From: Pseudoselenomonas ruminantium
Lineage (GTDB): Bacteria > Bacillota > Negativicutes > Selenomonadales > Selenomonadaceae
DNA length: 64,000 bases
Direction: 5' to 3'
Assembly: GCA_015058625.1 (NCBI GenBank)
Contig: SVCA01000002.1
Coordinates: 248,001-312,000 of the forward strand
Shown: one piece after another, positions 33,717 to 42,120 of the stretch
Position numbering within the stretch: position 1 is the first letter of the stretch
Layout: each line of letters opens with the position of its first letter
The notes under the pieces: model-generated
The model's database searches: none
Told to the model about the DNA's origin: nothing
Seen by the model: the letters and a program-made list of their open reading frames with translations, nothing else
Position numbers and translations under genes: made by a program

Positions 33717-34562
33717 TTGCTTTCAACAACAATATATCCTGACTTTTACGAGGATTTCTGCTGCAAGGCCGATAAATGTCGGCATACTTGCTGTGCTGGC
33801 TGGGAAATCGATATCGATGCGGCAACGTCGGCAAAATATCAGCAGCTGGAGGGCGCGCTTGGCGAGAAAATCCGGCAAAATATCGTTGAGAATGATGGCG
33901 TCTGGCAGTTTCGTCTGGGGGCGGAGGAGCGCTGTCCGTTCCTGTGCAAGGATGGACTCTGTGAACTTATCCGCAGGGCTGATGAATCCATCCTTTGTGA
34001 TATTTGCACGAATCATCCGCGATTCTTTGTGATGGTGGGCGATTATGAGCTGGCCGGTGTGGGGCTTAGCTGTGAAAAAAGCTGTGAATTATTATTGGCA
34101 GGTACTGCGCCGCTAAGTTTTCGGACGGAAAGCGGCGAGAAACTGTCAATGCGCGAATTATTGCAGTGCCTGGCACTGCCGGCAAGTGATGAGGATTTAT
34201 GCTATCAGGCAGGTATGACGGCCGAGGATGCAGAATTTGTGCTGGCCTGCATGCAAAAGACCGAGCCGATTGATGCGGCATGGACGGCACAGATGGAGCA
34301 GTTGTGTTCTGTACCGTTTGTGGCTGGTGGTGAAGTTCCGCAGGTTTTTGACCGTATCTATCAATATATTCTGTATCGTGCGCTGGAGCATGTACCGCAG
34401 TACGGCTGGGGGACGGTGCTTTCCTATGCACAGTTGAACGCCGATTTTATCTATTTGACCTGTCAATTGACCGGTCAACTTGACGAGTCAATACGCCGTT
34501 GGTCTGAGCAGATTGAGTACAGCACGGAAAATGTCAAAATCCTTTTGGTGTCGCTGGCTTGA
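33717..34562 (+). CDS. fliB: FliB-type flagellin lysine N-methylase
   Basis: The 281-residue protein starts at a TTG (33717) with AAGAGGAG upstream. It carries the cysteine cluster of the FliB/YkgJ family: FCCKADKCRHTCCAGWEIDID, then RCPFLCKDGLCELI, CDICTNHPRFF and GLSCEKSCELL. FliB methylates surface lysines of flagellin. No other flagellar gene is in the window. Near the C-terminus the DNA (34455-34491) is made of TTGAC/GTCAA units like the window's terminator repeats, encoding TCQLTGQLDES. The protein is shorter than some FliB members (about 350-400), so the C-terminus may have been altered. Confidence 0.85.
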   Translation: MLSTTIYPDFYEDFCCKADKCRHTCCAGWEIDIDAATSAKYQQLEGALGEKIRQNIVENDGVWQFRLGAEERCPFLCKDGLCELIRRADESILCDICTNHPRFFVMVGDYELAGVGLSCEKSCELLLAGTAPLSFRTESGEKLSMRELLQCLALPASDEDLCYQAGMTAEDAEFVLACMQKTEPIDAAWTAQMEQLCSVPFVAGGEVPQVFDRIYQYILYRALEHVPQYGWGTVLSYAQLNADFIYLTCQLTGQLDESIRRWSEQIEYSTENVKILLVSLA

Positions 34563-34650
34563 TGGCTATAGAGTTTGTCCAAATGATTGACGGCGGTGGA
34601 GTAAGCTTATATAATTAGATAATTGCTGAAAATATAAAGGAGCGATGTAC

Positions 34651-35601
34651 ATGCAGTGGGCGGAAGTCAGTATTCAGACTACCCATGAGGCCACGGATGT
34701 GGTGGCAGAAATTTATCATGACCTGGGCGCATCCGGTGTGGTTATTGAAGACCCGGAGCTTTTGAACAACTATATCGATGCGGGGCAGTGGGATTTTTCC
34801 GGCATTGAGCGGGCGGAAGACACCAGTATCGTGACGGTAAAGGCTTATCTGCCTGTGGACGAGGATTTGGATGACAAGCTGCGCACCTTTGAACTGCGGA
34901 TTAAGGACTTCAAATCCATGACGGATGATGATATGGAAAAGGGCCCCTGCACGATTTCCTGGAATACCGTCCGTGATGAAGATTGGGCGGATAATTGGAA
35001 GGCTTATTTCCATCCGGAAAAAGTGGGCGGTATGCTGGTCATTAAGCCGACCTGGGAAGATTACGAAGCCAGCCCTGACGATATCGTGATTGAGCTTGAC
35101 CCCGGTTCGGCTTTTGGTACCGGTACCCATCCGACTACGGCCATGTGCCTGCGGGAGTTGGAAACGCTCGTCAAGGGCGGCATGCGGATTTTTGATGTGG
35201 GTACGGGTTCCGGCGTGCTCTCGATTGCCGCCGCTAAACTTGGCGCCACGGATGTTACCGCGATGGACTACGACAAGGTAGCCGTGGATGTAGCGGCGGA
35301 AAATATCCGTCAGAACGGCGTGGAAGATGTGGTCAAAACCGGCGTCAGCGATATTTTGAAATCCTTTGACGGCAAGGCGGATTTAATCGTGGCCAACATT
35401 ATCGCCGATATCATTATCATGCTCTTTGACGAACTCGATGAACATCTGGCCGAAGGTGGCCGTCTGCTGGCCTCGGGCATTATCTCCGAGCGCCTGGCTG
35501 ATGTGACGGAAGCCTGCCTGGCCCATGGCTTTGTCGTGGACAAGGTGACGGAAGAAAAAGGCTGGGTGGCTATGACCATCAGCCGGGGAGAAAATAAATG
35601 A
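34651..35601 (+). CDS. prmA: Ribosomal protein L11 methyltransferase
   Basis: The 316-residue enzyme starts at ATG 34651 (MQWAEVSIQTTHEATDVVAE), placed eight bases after AAGGAG; the ATG at 34645 is too close. The N-terminal L11-recognition domain ends near 120. The SAM site is FDVGTGSGVLSIAAAKLGA, with the substrate motif DLIVANIIADII. It trimethylates L11. An ATGA overlap couples it to rsmE. Confidence 0.95.
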   Translation: MQWAEVSIQTTHEATDVVAEIYHDLGASGVVIEDPELLNNYIDAGQWDFSGIERAEDTSIVTVKAYLPVDEDLDDKLRTFELRIKDFKSMTDDDMEKGPCTISWNTVRDEDWADNWKAYFHPEKVGGMLVIKPTWEDYEASPDDIVIELDPGSAFGTGTHPTTAMCLRELETLVKGGMRIFDVGTGSGVLSIAAAKLGATDVTAMDYDKVAVDVAAENIRQNGVEDVVKTGVSDILKSFDGKADLIVANIIADIIIMLFDELDEHLAEGGRLLASGIISERLADVTEACLAHGFVVDKVTEEKGWVAMTISRGENK

Positions 35602-36338
35602 GAAGGTTGTTTTATAAGGGATTGCTTGCCGACACCATCGAGATAACTGGCAGTGATGCCCATCACCTCATGCATGTGATGCGGGCTAAAGCCGGGCAGG
35701 AAGTCACGGTGGTGGATGATGAAGGCAGTGTAGCCCGCATGGAAATGACCGCCTTTCGGGAAGCTGCGGTGACACTCGTTCTGAAAGAACGGCTCGCGGC
35801 CAATACCGAATCTCCGCTGGAACTGGTGCTCGCGCAGTGTCTCTTAAAGGCTGATAAGATGGACTATGTGGTGCAGAAGGCAGTGGAACTCGGCGTAACG
35901 GAAATCGTCCCCGTAAAGAGCCATAACTGCGTGGTGCGCTATGATGCGAAAAAAGCGGCGGCCCGTCAGCAGCGCTGGCAGAAGATTGCCGAAGAAGCCG
36001 CTAAGCAGTGTGGCCGCACGGCATTGACCGAGGTTTCCGCCATTGTTGACATGGCAACTTTGCTCCAGAATTTTGGCGGCGAAGATACGGAAATTGTCTT
36101 TTGTTACGAAAACGAAGAGGATTATACGGTAAAATCATGTTTGCAGGGAGCCAAAGGCAAGCGGCTGGTACTGCTTATCGGCCCCGAAGGCGGCTTTACG
36201 CTCGATGAGGCCGCGAAGGTGCAGGAAGCAGGCGGCAAGGCGGTAACGCTTGGCCCACGGATTTTGCGAGCGGAGACGGCGGCAGTAGCGGCCGTGACGG
36301 TTGCTCAGTATGAAAATGGAGATTTGGGCGGTCGCTGA
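35598..36338 (+). CDS. rsmE: 16S rRNA m3U1498 methyltransferase RsmE
   Basis: The 246-residue SPOUT methyltransferase has an N-terminal PUA-like domain (MRRLFYKGLLADTIEITGSDAHHLMHVMR) and a C-terminal knot with LIGPEGGFTLDEA and LGPRILRAETAAVAA. It methylates U1498 of 16S rRNA in the decoding region. Its ATG overlaps the prmA stop, the usual pairing in Firmicutes. Confidence 0.95.
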   Translation: MRRLFYKGLLADTIEITGSDAHHLMHVMRAKAGQEVTVVDDEGSVARMEMTAFREAAVTLVLKERLAANTESPLELVLAQCLLKADKMDYVVQKAVELGVTEIVPVKSHNCVVRYDAKKAAARQQRWQKIAEEAAKQCGRTALTEVSAIVDMATLLQNFGGEDTEIVFCYENEEDYTVKSCLQGAKGKRLVLLIGPEGGFTLDEAAKVQEAGGKAVTLGPRILRAETAAVAAVTVAQYENGDLGGR

Positions 36339-36339
36339 A

Positions 36340-36387
36340 CCTCATCCGCCTCACTACGTTCGGCACCTTCCCCATAGGGGAAGGCTT
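36340..36387 (+). repeat. Short interspersed repeat with CTTCCCC hairpin
   Basis: CCTCATCCGCCTCACTACG, TTCGGCACCTTCCCC and ATAGGGGAAGG follow one another, ending in a CCTTCCCC/GGGGAAGG hairpin at about 36366-36383. I recall the same kind of unit as a widespread intergenic repeat in Firmicute genomes. Only one copy is in this window. Confidence 0.5.
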
Positions 36388-36409
36388 ATTAAAGAAAGGA
36401 AGAAGTATA

Positions 36410-37711
36410 TTGCCAAAGGTGGCACTTACGACCTTGGGCTGCAAGGTCAATCAGTTTGAAACGGAAACCATGGAAGGCCTGTTCAAGAAAAGCGGCTACG
36501 ATATCGTACCCTTCGAGGAAAAGGCAGACTTTTATGTGATAAATACCTGCTCGGTGACGAGCTTAGGAGATAGAAAATCCCGGCAGATTATCCGCCGTGC
36601 ACAGCGTACCAATGATAAGGCAATCATCGCCGTATGCGGCTGCTATTCGCAGGTTCACCCCGAAGAAATCAAGGCCATTGAAGGCGTGCGCGTGGTGCTG
36701 GGCACGAAAGAACGCAGTAAGATTGTGGAATATGTGGAGCAGGCGGCGCGCGAAGATGGCATTCTGGATGAAGTGGGCAATATCATGGAGGCCTATGAAT
36801 TCGAGGATATTCCCCTCTACGATATGCCCCAGCGCACGCGGGCTTTTCTCAAGATTGAGGACGGCTGTCAGAATTTCTGCTCCTACTGCATTATTCCCTA
36901 TGCCCGTGGCCCCGTGAAGTCGCGGCATTTGGATAAGATTCACAGCGAAGCGCAAAAATTGGTGGCTGCCGGCTTTAAGGAAATCGTGCTGACGGGGATT
37001 CATTTGGGGGCTTATGGCAAGGACTTGGGCGGCGAGGTGACGCTTGCCGATGCCTGCCGGGAAGTGCTGAAGGTCGAGGGATTAAAGCGTCTGCGTTTAG
37101 GCTCGCTGGAGTCCATTGAACTGTCGCCGGATTTATTTGCCCTTATCCGTGAGGATGAGCGTTTCTGTGCGCATTTGCATCTGCCCTTGCAGGCAGGTTC
37201 GGACGAAGTGCTAAAAGCTATGAACCGCCATTATGATACGGCAGAATTTGGCCGTCTTATCGAACAGGTGGAACGGGAAGTTCCGGGTGTCGCCGTGTCT
37301 ACAGATATTATCGTGGGCTTTCCGGGGGAAACGGAAGAACAGTTTGCCCGCGGGGTGGAATTCGTGGAGAAGATGAACTTTTCCCGTATGCATGTGTTCC
37401 CCTATTCTAAGCGCAGCGGGACACCGGCGGCAGCACGCAAGGATCAGATTCCCGAAACGGTGAAGAAGGAACGTGCTCACCGTATGCAGGAACTGGCAAC
37501 CCGCAAGACCGAAGAGTTCCATAAGAATTTTTTGGGCAAGACCATGCGGGTACTCTTTGAAACCAATACCGAGGGCATAACCGATGGACTCACGGATAAC
37601 TATATCCGCGTTTATACGGATGATGAAGTGGTTTGTGGGGAGATTTATACCGTTGAGCTCTTGAAGTTGTATAAAGATGGTGTTTGGGGCAAAGTAACAT
37701 CATTGTGGTAA
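36410..37711 (+). CDS. mtaB: tRNA t6A37 methylthiotransferase MtaB
   Basis: The 433-residue radical-SAM enzyme starts at TTG 36410 behind AAGGAAG. The N-terminal cluster domain has Cys11 (TTLGCKVNQFET), VINTCSVT and VCGCYSQ. The radical SAM motif is CQNFCSYCIIPYARG, and a C-terminal TRAM-like region follows. It converts t6A to ms2t6A at position 37 of tRNAs reading ANN codons. It is downstream of prmA-rsmE, a common arrangement. Confidence 0.94.
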   Translation: MPKVALTTLGCKVNQFETETMEGLFKKSGYDIVPFEEKADFYVINTCSVTSLGDRKSRQIIRRAQRTNDKAIIAVCGCYSQVHPEEIKAIEGVRVVLGTKERSKIVEYVEQAAREDGILDEVGNIMEAYEFEDIPLYDMPQRTRAFLKIEDGCQNFCSYCIIPYARGPVKSRHLDKIHSEAQKLVAAGFKEIVLTGIHLGAYGKDLGGEVTLADACREVLKVEGLKRLRLGSLESIELSPDLFALIREDERFCAHLHLPLQAGSDEVLKAMNRHYDTAEFGRLIEQVEREVPGVAVSTDIIVGFPGETEEQFARGVEFVEKMNFSRMHVFPYSKRSGTPAAARKDQIPETVKKERAHRMQELATRKTEEFHKNFLGKTMRVLFETNTEGITDGLTDNYIRVYTDDEVVCGEIYTVELLKLYKDGVWGKVTSLW

Positions 37712-37821
37712 GGCGCGCGGCGACTGGGAAAAGGATGGTTTTCAGTCATTTCAATGAATGCTGCTTTTAAGTCTTTGCCGACCCGTAGCGTGATTACATC
37801 TTCATTTGATTGCGGCTCCAT
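37645..37821 (-). pseudogene. Truncated RelB/DinJ-like antitoxin remnant
   Basis: The 58-codon frame starts at an ATG (37821) with AAGGGGG upstream. Its first 30 residues, EDVITLRVGKDLKAAFIEM, look like the ribbon-helix-helix N-terminus of RelB/DinJ antitoxins. The rest runs antisense into the 3' end of mtaB and looks non-native, and the toxin-binding half is missing. No toxin gene is adjacent. Probably a decayed module. Confidence 0.45.
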
Positions 37822-37949
37822 ACCATACCCCCTTAGTTCAGTTTCTTCCTGTAGGTATACCATGTTTTATGTTTTAATACAAATATCATAACCTTCTCTT
37901 GATAAGTGGTTGGTGTTGGTTGTAAAATATAAGTAAGGAGCGTGAACAC

Positions 37950-38744
37950 ATGGCAAGAATTAAAGAATGGGAAGAACTTACCATCTGTGATAATTTCCTG
38001 TTTCAGAAGGTTATGCAGAATAAAAGGCTCTGCAAGCGACTTATTCAGAAACTACTGAATATCAAGGTCAAGAAAATTATATACCCTGTGGCAGAGAAAA
38101 GCATTGCCATAGATGCGACCAGTAAGAGCGTAAGGCTCGACCTATATGTAGAAACGGATGATGGAATCATCCTTGATATAGAGATTCAGACATCTGACGG
38201 TGCTGATGGCTGGCTCCCAAAACGGACAAGATATTATCAGGCTATGATTGACCTTGATGTTTTGGGCAAGGGCAAGGACTATATAGAACTGAAAAAGTCC
38301 TATGTCATATTCATCTGCACATTTGATCCATTTGATGAAGGTCGCAGGGTTTATACCTTCTCTAATCGCTGTCATGAGAGTGATAGCTTGGAACTGGGGG
38401 ATGAAACCACAAAGCTCTTCCTAAATGCAAAAGGAACTATCGGCGAAGTGGATGCCGATATAGCCAATTTCCTTGATTATGTCGATGGCAAGACTGCCGA
38501 GGGCAAGTTCACAAAGGATGTGGCTGCAGAAGTTGACCGTGTGAAGCAGCATGATGAAACGAGGTTGGAGTATATGACACTGATGATGGAATTGAAACAA
38601 CAGCGCCGTGAAGGGCAAGAGGAAGAACGCCGGAATACTGCAATACGCATGATAAAAGCTGGAAAACTTAGCTTGGAGGAGATTGCGGAGTATCTTGCGT
38701 TACCTCTGAAAAGCGTAGCAGAAATTAAGAACTCGATGGCTTGA
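37950..38744 (+). CDS. Rpn-family PD-(D/E)XK nuclease / transposase-like protein
   Basis: The 264-residue protein looks complete. The N-terminus LTICDNFLFQKVMQNK precedes the nuclease core, with the acidic RLDLYVETDDGIILDIEIQ (D...ExQ) and RTRYYQAMIDLD. The C-terminal tail ERRNTAIRMIKAGKLSLEEIAEYLALPLKSVAEI is typical. Family members (RpnA-like) are Mg2+-dependent DNases that promote RecA-independent recombination, often with many copies per genome. AAGGAGCG precedes the ATG. A decayed relative lies at 6667-7191. Confidence 0.88.
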   Translation: MARIKEWEELTICDNFLFQKVMQNKRLCKRLIQKLLNIKVKKIIYPVAEKSIAIDATSKSVRLDLYVETDDGIILDIEIQTSDGADGWLPKRTRYYQAMIDLDVLGKGKDYIELKKSYVIFICTFDPFDEGRRVYTFSNRCHESDSLELGDETTKLFLNAKGTIGEVDADIANFLDYVDGKTAEGKFTKDVAAEVDRVKQHDETRLEYMTLMMELKQQRREGQEEERRNTAIRMIKAGKLSLEEIAEYLALPLKSVAEIKNSMA

Positions 38745-38760
38745 TGGTATGAATATGATT

Positions 38761-38808
38761 AATAACGCCTATTTATATAATATTCACATTATATAAATAG
38801 GCGTTATT
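38761..38808 (+). terminator. Perfect 21-bp-stem terminator
   Basis: AATAACGCCTATTTATATAAT and its reverse complement flank a six-base loop, followed by TATTTTTTG. It ends the Rpn gene. Confidence 0.9.
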
Positions 38809-38862
38809 TATTTTTTGTAGTAGTATATAAAATAGGCCATGCTCTAATTTTATATTTATTAA

Positions 38863-39070
38863 CTCAAACTTCCCATATACAAAATCTTAATAGCTCTTTG
38901 AAAACTGTATATCTCAAGAGATATAATTATCAAGCGGCTTGCAATAGGTGCTGGAAAATGGTTTGTTAGCACTTCTATTGTACCAAGTTTTGAGGCTTTG
39001 CGCCTTTTTTATCTTCTGAGATATACAGTTTTCAAGGAACTTCACCTATTATGGGTGTAGGAAGTTTGAG
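38863..39070. repeat. Nested inverted repeats with a boxA-like motif, possible structured RNA
   Basis: The outer arms CTCAAACTTCC (38863-38873) and GGAAGTTTGAG (39060-39070) and the inner arms TTGAAAACTGTATATCTCA (38898-38916) and TGAGATATACAGTTTTCAA (39017-39035) are all perfect. Inside is a hairpin CAATAG-GTGCT with AGCAC-TT-CTATTG (38943-38979), and AGGC-TTTGC-GCCT plus T6 (about 38993-39010). The left inner arm contains GCTCTTTGAAAACTG, which resembles boxA/rRNA-spacer sequences that fold against the far side of 23S rRNA. No rRNA lies between. It may be a remnant of an rRNA spacer or a discrete ncRNA. No gene is seen in this 471-base gap. Confidence 0.55.
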
Positions 39071-39215
39071 TATTTTAGTACACTCCTCTCTGCCTTCTTA
39101 GAGAAGATGTTACGCAATGCTTCTATTTTTTTGCAGGAATTTGACGGTTTATGTCGAACTGTGACTAATGTTGAGAAAAATATCACTTGCTATAGATGGA
39201 GAGGGTGTTTCTTTA

Positions 39216-40079
39216 ATGAAGGTTTTGGTCACTGGGGTGACTGGTCAGCTGGGTCATGATTGCGTCAATGAGTTCAGGTGCCGTGGCGTTGAGGTGCAGG
39301 GGGTGTCGAGCAAAGATTTTTCTCTGACCGATGGTGCGGCTGTGGAAAAATATATCAAGGAATATGCGCCGGATGTGGTGCTGCATGGTGCGGCTTATAC
39401 GGCGGTGGATAAGGCGGAAGATGAACAGGAAAAGTGTATGGCGGTCAATGCCGAAGGCACGCGGCATATTGCGAAGGCCTGTGCTGAAATCGGTGCCAAG
39501 CTTATCTACATCAGCACGGATTACGTCTTTCCCGGGGAGGGGGAAGATGCTTATGAAGTGGATGATGCCAAGGGGCCGTGCAATGTCTACGGCAAGTCGA
39601 AACTCATGGGTGAGCAGGCGGTGCAGGAGCTTTTGCAGAAGTATTTTATTGTGCGCATTTCCTGGGTGTTCGGCATTAACGGCAAGAACTTCATCCGTAC
39701 TATGCTGAATCTGGCCAAGACGCATAAGGAGCTTACGGTAGTCGGTGACCAGATTGGTTCGCCGACTTATACCCGCGATTTGGCGGTGCTGCTGGCAGAC
39801 ATGGCTGTTACGGAAAAATACGGTGTTTACCATGCCACCAATGAGGGCTTTTGCTCCTGGGCTGAGTTTGCTGCTGAGGTTTTCCGGCAGGCGGGCAGGG
39901 AGGTTACGGTCACGCCCGTGGATTCAGCGGCTTATCCCACCAAGGCCGTGCGTCCGCATAATTCCCGCATGAGCAAACAGGCTTTAGTGCAGGCTGGCTT
40001 TAAGCAGCTTCCTCGCTGGCAGGATGCAGTGGGCAGGTACTTGATTGAATTGCAGAGTGAAGCGACTTTGCAGGCATAA
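39216..40079 (+). CDS. rfbD: dTDP-4-dehydrorhamnose reductase
   Basis: The 287-residue SDR-fold enzyme begins at ATG 39216 (MKVLVTGVTGQLGHDC) behind GGAGAGGG. The NAD(P) motif is GVTGQLG. ISTDYVFPGEGEDAY and the catalytic YGKSKLMGE follow, and the C-terminal substrate region ends LIELQSEATLQA. It makes dTDP-L-rhamnose for surface polysaccharides; the other rml genes are not in the window. The last about 186 bp are duplicated at 42121-42306. Confidence 0.92.
   Translation: MKVLVTGVTGQLGHDCVNEFRCRGVEVQGVSSKDFSLTDGAAVEKYIKEYAPDVVLHGAAYTAVDKAEDEQEKCMAVNAEGTRHIAKACAEIGAKLIYISTDYVFPGEGEDAYEVDDAKGPCNVYGKSKLMGEQAVQELLQKYFIVRISWVFGINGKNFIRTMLNLAKTHKELTVVGDQIGSPTYTRDLAVLLADMAVTEKYGVYHATNEGFCSWAEFAAEVFRQAGREVTVTPVDSAAYPTKAVRPHNSRMSKQALVQAGFKQLPRWQDAVGRYLIELQSEATLQA
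39885..40070 (+). repeat. 3'-rfbD direct repeat, copy 1
   Basis: This segment matches 42121-42306 with only about four mismatches in 186 bp (offset 2236). Similarity stops abruptly on the left at CGGCAGGCGGGCAGGGA. The two copies bracket the cassette of five small genes. Confidence 0.9.
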
Positions 40080-40185
40080 GGAACTGTAATGAAAACAGTC
40101 TATTTTGATTTCTACGAATGTAAGTCTGTCCGAAGAATAGATTAATCAAACTTACGACAAATGCTGGAAACTTCATAGAAAATTG

Positions 40186-40273
40186 GCCCGATTTATGGCT
40201 TGGCTGCCTAAAAAGGTGTGCATGAGATTGCTGTTTTAACAGTCAATCTCCTTTGCTAAGCTTAATATCGGGC
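40186..40273 (+). other. Branched stem-loop region downstream of rfbD
   Basis: GCCCGAT (40186-40192) pairs with ATCGGGC (40267-40273), enclosing a hairpin GAGATTG...CAATCTC (about 40221-40247). TTATTTC follows. It may terminate rfbD transcription or be a leader of the small-gene cassette. No gene is seen in 40080-40314. Confidence 0.4.
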
Positions 40274-40314
40274 TTATTTCAGATTTGTAAAGTTTGAGTA
40301 ATGAGTGATTTATA

Positions 40315-40671
40315 ATGAAAGCAAGGAAAATATTGGAACCGGCGTTAAAAGATTTTACCTTTAGTTGTTTTAATACTACAGAATTTATCAACCAAGGAAA
40401 CTCGTTGAAAATAATAGTGGATGATGGTAACAGACATATAAATATTTGTTTTCCCGAGATATTAGAGTATACTGTAGTGGATGCTTTTTATGTTTTTGAT
40501 ACTGTATATGATGAACAATTTTTTTATAAATACTTTGATAAACAATTTAGTAACGTCATTTACAGGATAGTGGATGATGATTATATAAACGGCAAAAAGT
40601 TCTTAGTGGTTACAGAGAAATTTTATATAGAAGTCGTAGCAACGAAAGATTTTGAAATCAGTGAGGTATGA
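40315..40671 (+). CDS. Small protein of unknown function, cassette gene 1
   Basis: The 118-residue protein is not recognised. It is acidic and aromatic-rich with predicted beta strands (IIVDDGNRHINICFPEILEYTVVDAF, then FLVVTEKFYIEVVATKDF). Codons are AT-rich, unlike rfbD. The ribosome-binding site is poor. It overlaps the next gene by an ATGA. Its position between two copies of the rfbD end, with other tiny genes, suggests an acquired cassette. An immunity-type protein is one possibility, unproven. Confidence 0.6.
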   Translation: MKARKILEPALKDFTFSCFNTTEFINQGNSLKIIVDDGNRHINICFPEILEYTVVDAFYVFDTVYDEQFFYKYFDKQFSNVIYRIVDDDYINGKKFLVVTEKFYIEVVATKDFEISEV

Positions 40672-41042
40672 TGGGGAATTTAGAGGAAATAATGGCAAGG
40701 TGTGATAGTGTTCCTGTTGACCAATATGATGTGGAAGTCTATTTGAATGACTTTAATGAAGATGATTCGGGATTGAATGTCAAGCTGATTGGCGAAAAGG
40801 GAACATATATGGTCAATTTTGGCTTGGCAGCAGGTTTTAGGAGAATAAAGGAGCCGCAGCATTTGGATTGCGGCCTGTACATTGTTGAAAGAAAAGATAG
40901 CTTTACGGATACTATGCAAAACTGGATGGGGGCAATGTATGGCTATAGTGATAAGGAAAAAAATTATTTGCTTGTCGGGCGTAACTGTTCTTTACGAATA
41001 CTGTGTGAATGGGAATTGAAAATAAAAGAGGCTATCGCCTAA
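40668..41042 (+). CDS. Small protein of unknown function, cassette gene 2
   Basis: The 124-residue soluble acidic protein starts by ATGA overlap with the previous gene. Visible features are a beta-rich N-terminal half (YDVEVYLNDFNEDDSGLNVKLIGEKGTYMVNFG) and a C-terminal half with NWMGAMYGYSDKEKNYLLVGRN and a final helix. The pattern of small, acidic and beta-rich proteins is common among immunity proteins, but I cannot assign a family. Translational coupling implies it works with gene 1. Confidence 0.6.
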   Translation: MMGNLEEIMARCDSVPVDQYDVEVYLNDFNEDDSGLNVKLIGEKGTYMVNFGLAAGFRRIKEPQHLDCGLYIVERKDSFTDTMQNWMGAMYGYSDKEKNYLLVGRNCSLRILCEWELKIKEAIA

Positions 41043-41079
41043 CTGTTTGCTGATAGGATAGCATTATTATGAGGAGAAT

Positions 41080-41481
41080 ATGGCTGCTAAAATAAAGTCG
41101 TTTATAGCTTTAGGTATCGTACTTATGTTGGCGATAGCTATTATCGTGACAATTATGGACAATGAGGAAAAAGAAAGTAAATCATGGAATGAGTTTATTT
41201 TACTTTATCAGTCTTTGGACTTGCCGGAGAAGAATTTGCTGGATAAGGCTGTCATAGGGGATAGGACGGGGAAAGCCTTTTATATACGGTATGAATGTAA
41301 AATGAATGCTGATTTTGCCGCAGAAGTGCAAAAAAAGCTGCTAAAGACAGATAAAATCGAATTAGTGCCGAATAATGAATATGAAAAGTGGCGCACATAC
41401 AGAACACCCCAAGGGGCGGAGGTTTCATTCAGTTCGCATGATGATAAACTGACCGTATCTGTATCTGCTGATGGTTATTAA
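41080..41481 (+). CDS. Small membrane-anchored protein, cassette gene 3
   Basis: The 133-residue protein has one N-terminal membrane helix (about 5-25, SFIALGIVLMLAIAIIVTIM) and an extracytoplasmic domain of about 105 residues (WNEFILLYQSLDLPEKNLLDKAVIGDRTGKAFYIRY...). GAGGAG precedes the ATG. Its layout (helix, short linker, helix with LLY..LDL, then strands) parallels the next gene, so the two may be distant paralogues. Function unknown; periplasmic immunity or inhibitor roles fit the topology but are speculative. Confidence 0.6.
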   Translation: MAAKIKSFIALGIVLMLAIAIIVTIMDNEEKESKSWNEFILLYQSLDLPEKNLLDKAVIGDRTGKAFYIRYECKMNADFAAEVQKKLLKTDKIELVPNNEYEKWRTYRTPQGAEVSFSSHDDKLTVSVSADGY

Positions 41482-41490
41482 GGGATATAT

Positions 41491-41871
41491 ATGAAGAAGT
41501 TAAAAATAGTTTTGGGCTGTGTTTTCGTTTTAGGCTGGATAGGAATATATATGTACCATCCGTTGCACAATCGCCCGGATAAAAATGCTGCTGAAATCAC
41601 TTTGCTTTATGCTTTGCATGACCTGACAGAGTTGCAGTCTGTGAATGTAAAAAAATTGCAGAAAGATGAGCGTTTAGGACGAAATACACGCTTGTTGATA
41701 AGTGTGGAAGGCGATAATTTGCAAGAGATTTTTTCAAGGGATGCGCTTGTGAAAAATGGCTGGACGATAGTGGATAGTGGTTCGCGGTCTGTTCTGGCAG
41801 AAAGAAATGACTATAGAATGGCTGTGTTTATTGACGGTGTTAAAGGTCATTTAGAATTGTCAGCAAAATGA
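41491..41871 (+). CDS. Small membrane-anchored protein, cassette gene 4
   Basis: The 126-residue protein has an N-terminal membrane helix (IVLGCVFVLGWIGIYMY), then ITLLYALHDLTELQSVNVKKL and an alternating beta region (RLLISVEGDNLQEIF, GWTIVDSGSRSVLAERNDYRMAVFIDG). It resembles cassette gene 3 in topology and in the LLYALHDL segment. It starts nine bases after gene 3 and overlaps gene 5 by four. Unknown function. Confidence 0.6.
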   Translation: MKKLKIVLGCVFVLGWIGIYMYHPLHNRPDKNAAEITLLYALHDLTELQSVNVKKLQKDERLGRNTRLLISVEGDNLQEIFSRDALVKNGWTIVDSGSRSVLAERNDYRMAVFIDGVKGHLELSAK

Positions 41872-42101
41872 GCATTAGGGGGATTTTTGTGGAATCAATT
41901 ATACGGCATATAGCCGGCTGCCTGCTGGTAGCATTGATGTTTCCCTATATATTATTGAAATGCGTGATAATGGTGTATGTTATCATTGATTCACCACCTA
42001 ATTTTGAGGGGAAATCCAGAATGGGTGATGTTTTGTACGAAATGTCGGAGGAACTGACAGGGTGCATAAAGAGTATATATGGACTATGCCTTAAGAAATA
42101 A
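41868..42101 (+). CDS. Small membrane protein, cassette gene 5
   Basis: The 77-residue protein starts by an ATGA overlap. It has a long hydrophobic stretch (HIAGCLLVALMFPYILLKCVIMVYVII, about 13-40) that could form one or two helices, then a polar tail. Unrecognised. It is the last gene of the cassette and ends 20 bases before the second copy of the rfbD 3' end. Confidence 0.5.
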   Translation: MSIRGIFVESIIRHIAGCLLVALMFPYILLKCVIMVYVIIDSPPNFEGKSRMGDVLYEMSEELTGCIKSIYGLCLKK

Positions 42102-42120
42102 TTAAAGGCAATGCTATCAG

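Noticed and set aside
37645..37821. A functional RelB-type antitoxin
   Set aside because: Only the DNA-binding N-terminus is recognisable and no toxin gene is adjacent, so it is listed as a remnant.
38863..39070. CRISPR array or IS-element ends
   Set aside because: The repeats are inverted and nested rather than direct with regular spacers, and there is no transposase.
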